Made by a program: the position numbers and the translations under genes. Below, piece by piece: positions 20,342-27,692 of a stretch of DNA of 64,000 nt; position 1 is the stretch's first letter, and every line of letters starts with the position of its first letter. The stretch is taken from NCBI GenBank assembly GCA_023450085.1, contig JAEXHI010000030.1:62001-126000 (forward strand), written 5' to 3'. Source of the DNA: Bacteroidota bacterium (GTDB lineage Bacteria; Bacteroidota; Bacteroidia; Sphingobacteriales; Sphingobacteriaceae). The notes under the pieces were generated by a model, which did no database searches, had not been told where the DNA came from, and saw only the letters and a list, made by a program, of their open reading frames with translations.

Positions 20342-20815
20342 AACCACCTTAGACACCTTAGCTCTCCTAAGTTGGTTACACACGACTAAAACGCTCTTAG
20401 ATGTCTTAGGTGGTTAAAACACAATCAAAACTTAATGTCCGTTAATACCTTAATGGATCAAAAACAATATAAACACCTTAGACATCTTAGCTCTCCTAAG
20501 TTGGGGTTATACGCGACTAAAATGTCCTTAGATGTCTTAGATGGTTAAAACACAATCAAAACTTAATGTCCCTTAATACCTTAATGGTTCAAAAAACAAT
20601 ATAAACACCTTAGACATCTTAGCTCACCTAAGCTGGACACATAACTAAAATGTTCTTAGGTGTCTTAGGTGGTTAAAAGATATTGAGCGTAAAATAATAG
20701 TTAAAACATTAAGGAATTAAGATAATTAAGGCATGTTCAAAAACTTAATGCTCCTTCATCTCTTAATGGTTCAAAAAACTAAAATGCCGTTCTTAGGTTT
20801 CTAAAGTGGTTAAAA
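20342..20815. repeat. Tandem array of palindromic ~130-bp intergenic repeats
   Basis: Three imperfect tandem copies start at about 20342, 20471 and 20603, with a decayed partial copy to ~20815. Periods are 129 and 132 bp. Each copy opens with AACACCTTAGACATCTTAG and closes with CTTAGATGTCTTAGGTGGTT, which are inverted with respect to each other, so each unit can fold into a long hairpin. A second, smaller module (AACTTAATGTCC, then TTAATACCTTAATGG) sits between copies. The array fills the gap between murF and the convergent thioredoxin gene. Confidence 0.85.
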
Positions 20816-20834
20816 ATCAGAAGAGAACATAAAA

Positions 20835-22022
20835 CTAGTTCCCCATATTTTGCAAAGCCTGTCTAAGATCCTTCTTTACATCCTCAGGAGTATTGGCACT
20901 CGCTAGCATGATATTAGCCGTTTCCTTAAACTTATCGGTTTGCTTGGTTTTAATATAGATAATCGCTTTTACAAAGTCCTTCAAATACGCTTGGCTGGCA
21001 TCTTTAGCAGGAACTTTAATCGCATTAAACTTCTCCAAATACTTATCTAACTTTCCTTCTTCATGCAAAATAGGGCCAAAACCCATCATCGCATTGCAAA
21101 TCTGCTGATAGCCTACCTTATCAGGATGGTCCATAATTTCGTTGAATGCCGCTAAAGCAGGCTCCATTTCCTTATTGTCTAAGAAGTATTGCGTTTTAAA
21201 GTAGTTATACACAAAGAAAGATTGCTCAGGAATGTACTTGTCCAAAATGCCTTTTACTGCTTCAAAATCAACTTCGTCAGTCACTTGTACTTCTTCAGAT
21301 AATGCAAACTGAATAGCCAAGCTCACCAAACGCTCCTTAAAATCATCTTCGGTATATTTCCCCGCTCTTAACACCTTGCTCTTACTATCGGCAAAGTATT
21401 TCAAATCCTTTTCTTTCGGCAACGTAAAGGCATACTTCATCAAAAGGTCAACCAAATCAGCATCCCCTAAAATATCAGGCTTCGAAGCTAAAAAATCTTT
21501 ACTGATGTATCCAAAATCCTCATCCTGAAGCTCAACCGCTTGCTCTGCAAATTTCAAGAACTGTGCGTTACTCAACTTTTGCGCATCTTTCTTTAAAGTA
21601 TAATATTGTGTTTGTGGGTTTTTCGCTGTTTTGCCCAAAGTCAGGAAATCATCCGCAGCTAAAAAGCCTACCCCTTTATGAAGCATTACGCCATCAGGGT
21701 TAATAAAAACGAGGTTAGGATAAGCAGATACATAATAGCGATCGGCAAGCATTGCTCCCTCGCCTTTTTCCATATCGTATTTTACATTAATGAAGTTGGC
21801 ATTGTAATAATCTGCTACTGCCTGATTGGTATAGGTTTCAGCATCCATCTGCTTACAAGGACCGCACCAAGTCGCATAGGCATCTAAAAAGATGATTTTA
21901 TTCTCTTTCTTCGCTTGCTCAAGTACCGTAGTCCAAGTAGGGTTTTCCAAAAACTTAATCTCGGCGGCATTTGCCGAAAACACCATTAATAGTAAACAAG
22001 CAACCAGCAATCTCTTCATCAT
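20835..22022 (-). CDS. Thioredoxin-fold protein with long helical C-terminal domain
   Basis: A 395-residue exported protein. A signal peptide (1-19, SANA/A) precedes a thioredoxin-like domain (~22-130) with the redox motif CGPC at Cys53-Cys56 (ATWCGPCKQMD) and a cis-proline at AYPNLVF. The remaining ~260 residues are alpha-helical and charged, without a motif I can name. Such periplasmic thioredoxin-like proteins of Bacteroidota usually reduce or isomerise disulfides of envelope proteins; the client is unknown. It has its own promoter (22096-22127), separate from gldH upstream. Two adjacent ATG codons begin the frame. Confidence 0.85.
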   Translation of the reverse strand: MMKRLLVACLLLMVFSANAAEIKFLENPTWTTVLEQAKKENKIIFLDAYATWCGPCKQMDAETYTNQAVADYYNANFINVKYDMEKGEGAMLADRYYVSAYPNLVFINPDGVMLHKGVGFLAADDFLTLGKTAKNPQTQYYTLKKDAQKLSNAQFLKFAEQAVELQDEDFGYISKDFLASKPDILGDADLVDLLMKYAFTLPKEKDLKYFADSKSKVLRAGKYTEDDFKERLVSLAIQFALSEEVQVTDEVDFEAVKGILDKYIPEQSFFVYNYFKTQYFLDNKEMEPALAAFNEIMDHPDKVGYQQICNAMMGFGPILHEEGKLDKYLEKFNAIKVPAKDASQAYLKDFVKAIIYIKTKQTDKFKETANIMLASANTPEDVKKDLRQALQNMGN

Positions 22023-22095
22023 ATCATTACATTTTTAGTTTATTTTCCAATGGGATATTATGCCCAATTCACGATTTATTACGGATAATCAATAA

Positions 22096-22127
22096 CCAAA
22101 ATAGTTATTATGAGGTATGGCTACAAA
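22096..22127 (-). promoter_or_regulatory. Promoter of the thioredoxin-fold gene
   Basis: Minus strand: TTTG, 20-bp spacer, TATTTTGG, about 75 bp before the ATG at 22022. It fits the Bacteroidota consensus and lies just downstream of the gldH stop. Confidence 0.6.
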
Positions 22128-22132
22128 TTAAT

Positions 22133-22630
22133 TTAATCTTTTATCACTTCAATACCAACATCGCTTACACCCCGCAAAGGGTTATCCCTCATGTTTTGCT
22201 CAATCTTGATGCTGTATTTACCTGTATCAGGGAAACGATGGTTTCTTAGCAAAGGGAAGCTGTACGAGTATAAATCACCGGAGCCCTTCCCTAACCATTG
22301 GCCATCTTCTTTAGCAAGCTTAAATTGGTAACGTAATCTTTTACGGCCTTTAGCATCTTTAAAAGTAGCCAGTACATACATATTGGCATACCTATATTCA
22401 CTATTAATGCGCAGTTTAAAGTTTAGCTGATAAGGCTTGGTCACATCCGTGATCTTAAAATCGGCCTTTGCGGCATTGGCATATAACCATTGATTTTCTT
22501 CGATCCCTTGGTTAGTATCAATTACGGTATTGAAATTACATCCAAAAATAAAGGCAATGCAAATTAAACCAAAGGCTAAGGTGTTCACACGCATAGCAAT
22601 TTTAAAGCTAATGTTCTTTATTGATTTCAT
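22133..22630 (-). CDS. gldH: Gliding motility lipoprotein GldH
   Basis: A 165-residue lipoprotein with lipobox Cys31 (FIFGCNFN). The family hallmark is in the C-terminal half: SFPLLRNHRFPDTGKY followed by IEQNMRDNPLRGVSDVG. GldH is one of the Gld proteins needed for gliding and chitin use in Flavobacterium; it is also kept in non-gliding relatives with the type IX secretion system, where its exact role is unresolved. It is downstream of ricT (17-bp gap) and holB in the arrangement common across Bacteroidota. A start at Met13 would give a more standard signal peptide and is an alternative. Confidence 0.9.
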   Translation of the reverse strand: MKSIKNISFKIAMRVNTLAFGLICIAFIFGCNFNTVIDTNQGIEENQWLYANAAKADFKITDVTKPYQLNFKLRINSEYRYANMYVLATFKDAKGRKRLRYQFKLAKEDGQWLGKGSGDLYSYSFPLLRNHRFPDTGKYSIKIEQNMRDNPLRGVSDVGIEVIKD

Positions 22631-22646
22631 TGACGCGCTTTAGGCC

Positions 22647-24062
22647 TTAACCGTTATTTGTATTGGGGTTATCCGACTGGTTTTTGTTTCTATTTTTATT
22701 ACGGTTTTTATTCCGATTGCGATTGTTACGCTTTTGCTCGCTACCTTGTCCTTCAGTTTGAGCTTTCGGCGTCTGATCGTTGCCTTTTGCTTCTACCGGC
22801 CTTTGTGGACGTTGATTTTGCTGAGGTCTGTCTTGTTGTGGCTTCTGCCCTTGTTTTTGTTGATTTTGAGGCTTCTGTCCTCCATTACTACCATTATTTG
22901 ACGCCGATTGACCTTTATTCTTATCGTTGCGGTTACGGTTATTGCGGTTGTTACGACGGTTCTTTTCATCCAAACGAGTCAAGCTATCTTGGCCAACCAC
23001 ATTTTCGTAATCGTGTACCTTTTCCACAGGTGCAGATGTTTTAAGCTCAATGGCTTCGTCTTTAAGATTGCTAGGTTTTTCACCACGTTTGTTCATGGCC
23101 ATAATTTCCTTCACGCGGTCTACCTTTAGCGGAATCCAATCCTCTTGGTTAGCGTAACTGAACCACATCAATTTTTTAAAGATGTCCGTTTTTTGGTGTC
23201 TTGCTACCCCAACTTCAGTCTGTAACGAGTCAATACGATCTGGAATATCTCTTAAAGCATCCAAATATGTATCCAGCTCGTAGTTCAAACAACACTTCAG
23301 TTTACCGCACTGTCCAGCTAGTTTTAAGGTATTTAAAGAAAGATTTTGATAACGTGCCGCAGCAGTTGAAACCGTTTTAAAGTTGGTTAGCCAAGTAGAA
23401 CAACAAAGTTCACGTCCGCAAGAACCAATTCCACCCAAACGACCAGCTTCTTGACGCATCCCTATCTGACGCATCTCGATACGAATACGGAAAGCTTCAG
23501 CCATTTTCTTGATGAGTTCCCTAAAATCTACCCTGCCCTCTGCAGTATAGAAGAAAGTTGCTTTGGTCCTATCGCCCTGATAATCTACATCGCTGATTTT
23601 CATCGATAACTTTAGGTCCAAAGCCAATGTACGAGCACGGTGCATGGTTTCCCATTCTAAGCCTTTGGCAATTTTCCATTTCTCTACATCAGCTTCTGTA
23701 GCTTTACGATAGATTTTGCGGGTAACCTGATTGGCCGGAACCTTTCTGCGTTTTAATTGAATACGCACCAGTTCGCCAGTTAGCGACACGTGGCCGATGT
23801 CATATCCGCCAGTTGGCCCTTCTACCGCTACAAGCTCTCCAATTTCCAGATAAATATCATCGCTATTTACAAAAAACTCTTTTCTAGAGCCTTTAAATTT
23901 AACTTCGATGATTTGAAAAGGTTTATAATTAGATGGCATATCCAAGTTGGACAGCCAGTCGTGTACTTCCATTTTTTGACAGCCTCCAGTAAGGCAAGAG
24001 CCATTACTTTTGCAGCCAGCGGGGGCACAACCGCCTCCCGTAGAGCAACTTCCACATCCCAT
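22647..24062 (-). CDS. ricT: PSP1/RicT (YaaT) family protein with low-complexity basic tail
   Basis: A 471-residue cytoplasmic protein. The N-terminus is Cys-rich (MGCGSCSTGGGCAP, eight Cys in the first 28 residues). The conserved PSP1 core (~50-290) contains GGIGSCGRELCC and GQCGKLKCCLNYE. In Bacillus subtilis RicT (YaaT) is part of the Fe-S-containing RicA-RicF-RicT complex that modulates RNase Y processing; no RicA or RicF homologue is present here. The last ~110 residues are a Asn/Arg/Lys/Gln-rich disordered tail resembling RNA-binding tails. It is almost fused to holB: the ATG at 24062 lies 2 bp past the end of the holB stop at 24064. Confidence 0.88.
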   Translation of the reverse strand: MGCGSCSTGGGCAPAGCKSNGSCLTGGCQKMEVHDWLSNLDMPSNYKPFQIIEVKFKGSRKEFFVNSDDIYLEIGELVAVEGPTGGYDIGHVSLTGELVRIQLKRRKVPANQVTRKIYRKATEADVEKWKIAKGLEWETMHRARTLALDLKLSMKISDVDYQGDRTKATFFYTAEGRVDFRELIKKMAEAFRIRIEMRQIGMRQEAGRLGGIGSCGRELCCSTWLTNFKTVSTAAARYQNLSLNTLKLAGQCGKLKCCLNYELDTYLDALRDIPDRIDSLQTEVGVARHQKTDIFKKLMWFSYANQEDWIPLKVDRVKEIMAMNKRGEKPSNLKDEAIELKTSAPVEKVHDYENVVGQDSLTRLDEKNRRNNRNNRNRNDKNKGQSASNNGSNGGQKPQNQQKQGQKPQQDRPQQNQRPQRPVEAKGNDQTPKAQTEGQGSEQKRNNRNRNKNRNKNRNKNQSDNPNTNNG

Positions 24063-24063
24063 A

Positions 24064-25212
24064 TTAAGTATATATATATTGAGTCCCTTTCGGGAGCGTT
24101 TTAAACTTTATAATTTTTACCAGTTGTAAAGATACATCTAAAAACAGAATTTTTGGATTCGCATTACGCTCGATATGGTAATGTGCCTTTTCGAACTCAT
24201 TGATCAATGCTTCAATCATGGCCATGTTCAACACATTGGCCGATAGTTTTTTGGCCACTTCAAAGTGTTGTGGTGGCAATTTTACTAAGGCATCAGCTCC
24301 GCTCAACAACAAACCACACTCCCTTAAAAAATTAATGCCGTACTTTAAAAAATTCTTTTGGTTTTCCCTCCCCCAACTGGCCGCGGTTTCGGTAAAAGCC
24401 ATCATATCAGGCACTCGGTTACCGTAGCCCATGCGTAACCACTCCGAAAAATAGCCCGCATTATTATTGGCCTCGTCGTTAAGCAAAGCATTGGCCTCAA
24501 TCAGGTTGCCATCTGCCAAAAAGCTATACTCTTCGGCCTGATTTTCTGAAAGATTAGCCTTATCCATCAGGTACTGCTTTACCGTGATATCTTCCAACTT
24601 TGGAATCTTAACAATTTGCGTACGCGATAAAATCGTTGATAAAATCTGTTCTTGGTTTTGCGCCACCAAAATGAACAAAGTATTAGCAGGTGGTTCTTCG
24701 ATGATTTTTAATAGTGCATTTCCCTCCCGATCTAAAAACTCAGGCAGCCACATGACCAACACCTTGGTTTCGGCCTCAAAAGCTTTAAAGCTCAGTTTTT
24801 TAATGATATCGTGACACTCGGCAATGTTAATGTTCGCTTGTTTATTATCAGCACTTAGTTTGGAGCGCCAAATATCCAAGTCGAAATAGTTGTTTTCCAA
24901 CACCATATTTCGCCACTCCTCCAACACATCAGTAGCGATTTTTACATCTTTTGAAGCAAAAAAGGGGTAAGAGAAATGCAGATCGGGGTGAATCAACCTT
25001 TCGTATTTACGGCACGAAGCGCAAGCACCACAACTATCTTCGGCAGTTTTTTCGGTACAGTTAATGTATTGGGCATAGGCAATGGCCAAAGGCAAAGCCC
25101 CGCTTCCCTGTGGCGATAGGAAAAGCTGTGCGTGGCTCACCCTATTTTCGGTAACGGTTTGTAGCAAATGTTGCTTTACAGCATCCTGTCCAATAATCTC
25201 TTTAAACTGCAT
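24064..25212 (-). CDS. holB: DNA polymerase III subunit delta'
   Basis: A 382-residue AAA+ clamp-loader subunit. The N-terminus has GQDAVKQHLL and a degenerate Walker A (SPQGSGALPLA), as expected for delta', which does not hydrolyse ATP. A zinc-binding four-Cys module follows (residues ~52-69, C...SCGACASC). KVLVMWLPEFLDREGNALLK and ILSRTQIVKI match the central AAA+ region, including sensor 1. It loads the beta clamp together with delta and tau. It is the first gene of the minus-strand holB-ricT-gldH operon. Confidence 0.92.
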   Translation of the reverse strand: MQFKEIIGQDAVKQHLLQTVTENRVSHAQLFLSPQGSGALPLAIAYAQYINCTEKTAEDSCGACASCRKYERLIHPDLHFSYPFFASKDVKIATDVLEEWRNMVLENNYFDLDIWRSKLSADNKQANINIAECHDIIKKLSFKAFEAETKVLVMWLPEFLDREGNALLKIIEEPPANTLFILVAQNQEQILSTILSRTQIVKIPKLEDITVKQYLMDKANLSENQAEEYSFLADGNLIEANALLNDEANNNAGYFSEWLRMGYGNRVPDMMAFTETAASWGRENQKNFLKYGINFLRECGLLLSGADALVKLPPQHFEVAKKLSANVLNMAMIEALINEFEKAHYHIERNANPKILFLDVSLQLVKIIKFKTLPKGTQYIYT

Positions 25213-25426
25213 TGGTGCAAAATAAGAAATAGATGCGAGATATGGGATATGAGATGTAAGATTACGAGTACAATGTCATTTCTACAAGGAGAATCGAAGT
25301 GCTACACTGTAAATCTAAATCTCACATTTTTTTGCACTGACATAGGCTTCCAAAAAAATTAATACAAAGATTTGCAGGCTATTAAAAAAAAATATAATTT
25401 TAAAAACACTACACTATCTACAAACT

Positions 25427-26020
25427 ATGAAAAACTACATTTGCCTTGCGCTACACGCTAGTGCTATTCCTGCGTTAACAATTTTTCAAGATTACGCTTC
25501 AGGGAATCTCAATCCGTCAATCTATCTTTTTTCGTTAGATAATGGCATTATTGAAAGCCTCTTTATCCATTTAGAAAATACCCCTTGGCAGCCAAAAGCG
25601 TTGGCCTGCATGTTACTTTTCGCTATAACGCTTAGGTGGTTCTTTTATAGCAAGTCTCAAAAAAAACATCATTCGAAAGCTGGAAAGATTGAATCGCTAA
25701 TAAAAGAGCCTAGCTTTCAAGGAAAACAGCAATCCATCTCTCTGCAAAAAGACATTAGCGAACCCGAGTGGGAGCGATTTGAGGCAATGGTGTTCAGCTC
25801 TTTTCCCAAACTAAGAGAAGCTTTAGTTTCTTCTAAAGAGGTATTGCCATCTGTAGAGGTACGTATTTCCTGTTTAATATGCATAGAAACCGACAAAAAC
25901 GATATCTGCGTATTAACAGGTATTGATCAAGATGCACTAACAAAACACCTATCGCATTTACACCAATGTTTCAACCTCCCCCTTGGACAAAGTGTTGACG
26001 ATTACATCCGAATAACCTAA
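25427..26020 (+). CDS. Membrane-anchored protein with degenerate HTH-like C-terminal domain
   Basis: A 197-residue protein without a family name that I can give. A hydrophobic segment at ~56-73 (ALACMLLFAITLRWFFY) would anchor it, with the C-terminal ~120 residues probably cytoplasmic. The C-terminal part aligns with that of the next gene: both have W-x-x-F-x-x-x-F, then P at the same spacing, an E-x-R-x-x-CLI core, and a GI-x-x-D helix where the other protein has a LuxR-like helix-turn-helix. Here the recognition helix (GIDQDALTKHLSHLH) lacks the usual basic residues. It lies 176 bp before its paralogue on the same strand. A role as regulator or partner is inference. Confidence 0.6.
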   Translation: MKNYICLALHASAIPALTIFQDYASGNLNPSIYLFSLDNGIIESLFIHLENTPWQPKALACMLLFAITLRWFFYSKSQKKHHSKAGKIESLIKEPSFQGKQQSISLQKDISEPEWERFEAMVFSSFPKLREALVSSKEVLPSVEVRISCLICIETDKNDICVLTGIDQDALTKHLSHLHQCFNLPLGQSVDDYIRIT

Positions 26021-26196
26021 TTCAATCCGCTATAGATTCGCGGCTCGAATTAACTATAATCCTTTAACCTTAAACACGTCTTCTATGAATTCCCTCTCTC
26101 TTGTACAGCCATTTCCACAAGTGGAAAAACCGACAATTGATTCTTTTTTTAAACACTATTGCTGCGCCTTTGAAACCTTTTAAGACAAAAACGGTA

Positions 26197-26991
26197 ATGA
26201 CTTTATTATTGGTGCTGATGTGCATTTTTAAAATTAAGGCCGAAAGTATGCTGTCGAAAGACACAAAGCTTAATCTCATTTTTAAACAGCATATCTCCAA
26301 ATCTAACAGTCAAAAGGAGCTAACCTCGATTGAAAAACAGCTAAACGTAGCCCACCATATGCTGGAACGTGAAAAGCTAAAAAGGAATATCATTCTCGTT
26401 GGTTCGCTCCTGCTTACCCTAATGATGACATTAGGGTACAGAAGATTGTGGATTCGCCACCAAAGCAGAATAACTCTTCTAGAAAAGCAACGAATCCATG
26501 CAGAAAAAGAGGCCGAAGAAGCATTTCAGCAGAACAAAACTTTCATCGAAAACATCAGGGAGAAAAGTGTACTTATCAGCGATCTTAAAAAAGTAATAGA
26601 TATAAGCCAAATGACCAAAACAAGTCATCACCGAAAAGATCTATACGATCATCTTTACAATGGCGCCCTTTTAACTTCAAAACAGTGGATGAAATTTAGA
26701 ATAGAATTCGAAAAAATATATCCTTTGGTACTCTTCCAAGTGAGAGAGCTTACTCCCCGCGTTACCTCTGCGGAAGAACGTTTGATTTGCTTGATCTACC
26801 TACAGCTGAGCAACAAGCAAATAGGTGATGCTTTAGGCATTAGCTTGGATAGTGTTGCTCGCAGCAAACGACGTTTGAAATTACGCATTCCCATTCCAGC
26901 AGGAGATTGCTTAGAGCATTTCATTTTTAAATTAAACACGCTGATTCCTTCAGGAAATTTTAATCAACCATTAAAAATGATGAAAAGTTAA
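26197..26991 (+). CDS. Membrane-anchored HTH (LuxR-like) putative transcriptional regulator
   Basis: A 264-residue protein from ATG 26197; the frame extends upstream to a TTG at 26101, but the ATG gives a signal-like start (MTLLLVLMCIFKIKA). A second hydrophobic helix (about residues 64-81, NIILVGSLLLTLMMTLG) is followed by a basic/acidic coiled coil (~85-135) and a C-terminal domain containing SAEERLICLIYLQLSNKQIG and GISLDSVARSKRRLKLR, a convincing helix-turn-helix. The layout matches Bacteroidota regulators in which TPR repeats, a membrane helix, a coiled coil and an HTH follow each other, but the TPR sensor part is missing here. Its target and signal are unknown. Confidence 0.7.
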   Translation: MTLLLVLMCIFKIKAESMLSKDTKLNLIFKQHISKSNSQKELTSIEKQLNVAHHMLEREKLKRNIILVGSLLLTLMMTLGYRRLWIRHQSRITLLEKQRIHAEKEAEEAFQQNKTFIENIREKSVLISDLKKVIDISQMTKTSHHRKDLYDHLYNGALLTSKQWMKFRIEFEKIYPLVLFQVRELTPRVTSAEERLICLIYLQLSNKQIGDALGISLDSVARSKRRLKLRIPIPAGDCLEHFIFKLNTLIPSGNFNQPLKMMKS

Positions 26992-27120
26992 AAAACCTCT
27001 TTTTAGGGCTAAAAGTTACTCAATGGCAGGTTTTATCCGCTTTTTTGTCCGCCTAAAAGCTTGTATGAGCAGCAATATCCACCTAGTTTTGAGAAGTTAA
27101 TGTGAATTAGATAAGTAACC

Positions 27121-27239
27121 CCAAGGATGAAATCTCTTTTCTTATTTTCATGATAGGTTTAATTTAAGTTTCCAAACTAAAGGGAAGGAGAGGGTAAAAA
27201 ATTCGGAGGTGAGCTATATACCCTCTCCAATCCTTGGGA
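27121..27239 (+). repeat. Structured intergenic element, copy 1
   Basis: Inner stem GGAGAGGGTA / TACCCTCTCC (27187-27226) with the loop containing AAAAATTCGGAGGTGA. An outer pair CCAAGGAT (27121-27128) / ATCCTTGG (27230-27237) can enclose it. Homologous to copy 2 with compensatory changes in both stems. The strand is arbitrary. Confidence 0.6.
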
Positions 27240-27328
27240 CCATTAAAATCAATCTGATTCATTGTCATTTTAAAACACGAACAAAGAAACAATTAAAGAA
27301 AACAACCAAACACTACAAACAATATTCT

Positions 27329-27437
27329 CAAAGATAAACTCCCATCACATTTTTTCATATGTATCTTAGGTTTATCGGGAGGGAGAGGTCAAAAAATCTT
27401 AGGTGAAAGGATGCATACACCTCTCCAATCTTTGGGA
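27329..27437 (+). repeat. Structured intergenic element, copy 2
   Basis: Inner stem GGAGAGGT / ACCTCTCC (27382-27426) with the loop AAAAAATCTTAGGTGA, and an outer pair CAAAGAT / ATCTTTG. The flanking CCAATCTTTGGGA matches CCAATCCTTGGGA in copy 1. The shared upstream words TTTTCAT and AGGTTTA show that ~110 bp is duplicated. Confidence 0.6.
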
Positions 27438-27692
27438 TTTTAGAATAGTTACAGGAATTGATACTCGTTTGCCATCACTGTTATTTCACTCATCTTAAGC
27501 GGGAAAGAGATTTAGTAAAATTTAAATGGCATTTCTTATGTTCCAATAAAGCCGGTAAACCAAGCTTGAGGCATCCGTTATTTTTGTAGTTTGACGAACT
27601 AAAGCAATCGTTTGTCCGCTTTTTGTCCGCCCTAAACTCCTCTTTCTTTAAAAATGCTTCCGCAAATTTGCGATGACATGATTTTGTTGCAA

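Larger units (their letters stand above)
26992..27692. other. Long intergenic region with duplicated structured element
   Basis: About 700 bp without a gene. It holds a direct repeat (TCCGCTTTTTTGTCCGCC at ~27036 and TCCGCTTTTTGTCCGCCC at ~27615) flanking two homologous hairpin-forming elements (27121-27239 and 27329-27437). No protein-coding frame of note is present. The second direct repeat lies about 55 bp before the start of the downstream T9SS cargo gene and could be part of its promoter region. Confidence 0.6.

Noticed and set aside
20342..20815. Tandem repeats considered as a CRISPR array
   Set aside because: Units are ~130 bp and palindromic, with no regular unique spacers and no cas genes nearby.
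27121..27437. The pair of hairpin elements considered as the inverted ends of an insertion sequence
   Set aside because: The copies are direct, not inverted, and no transposase frame lies between them.
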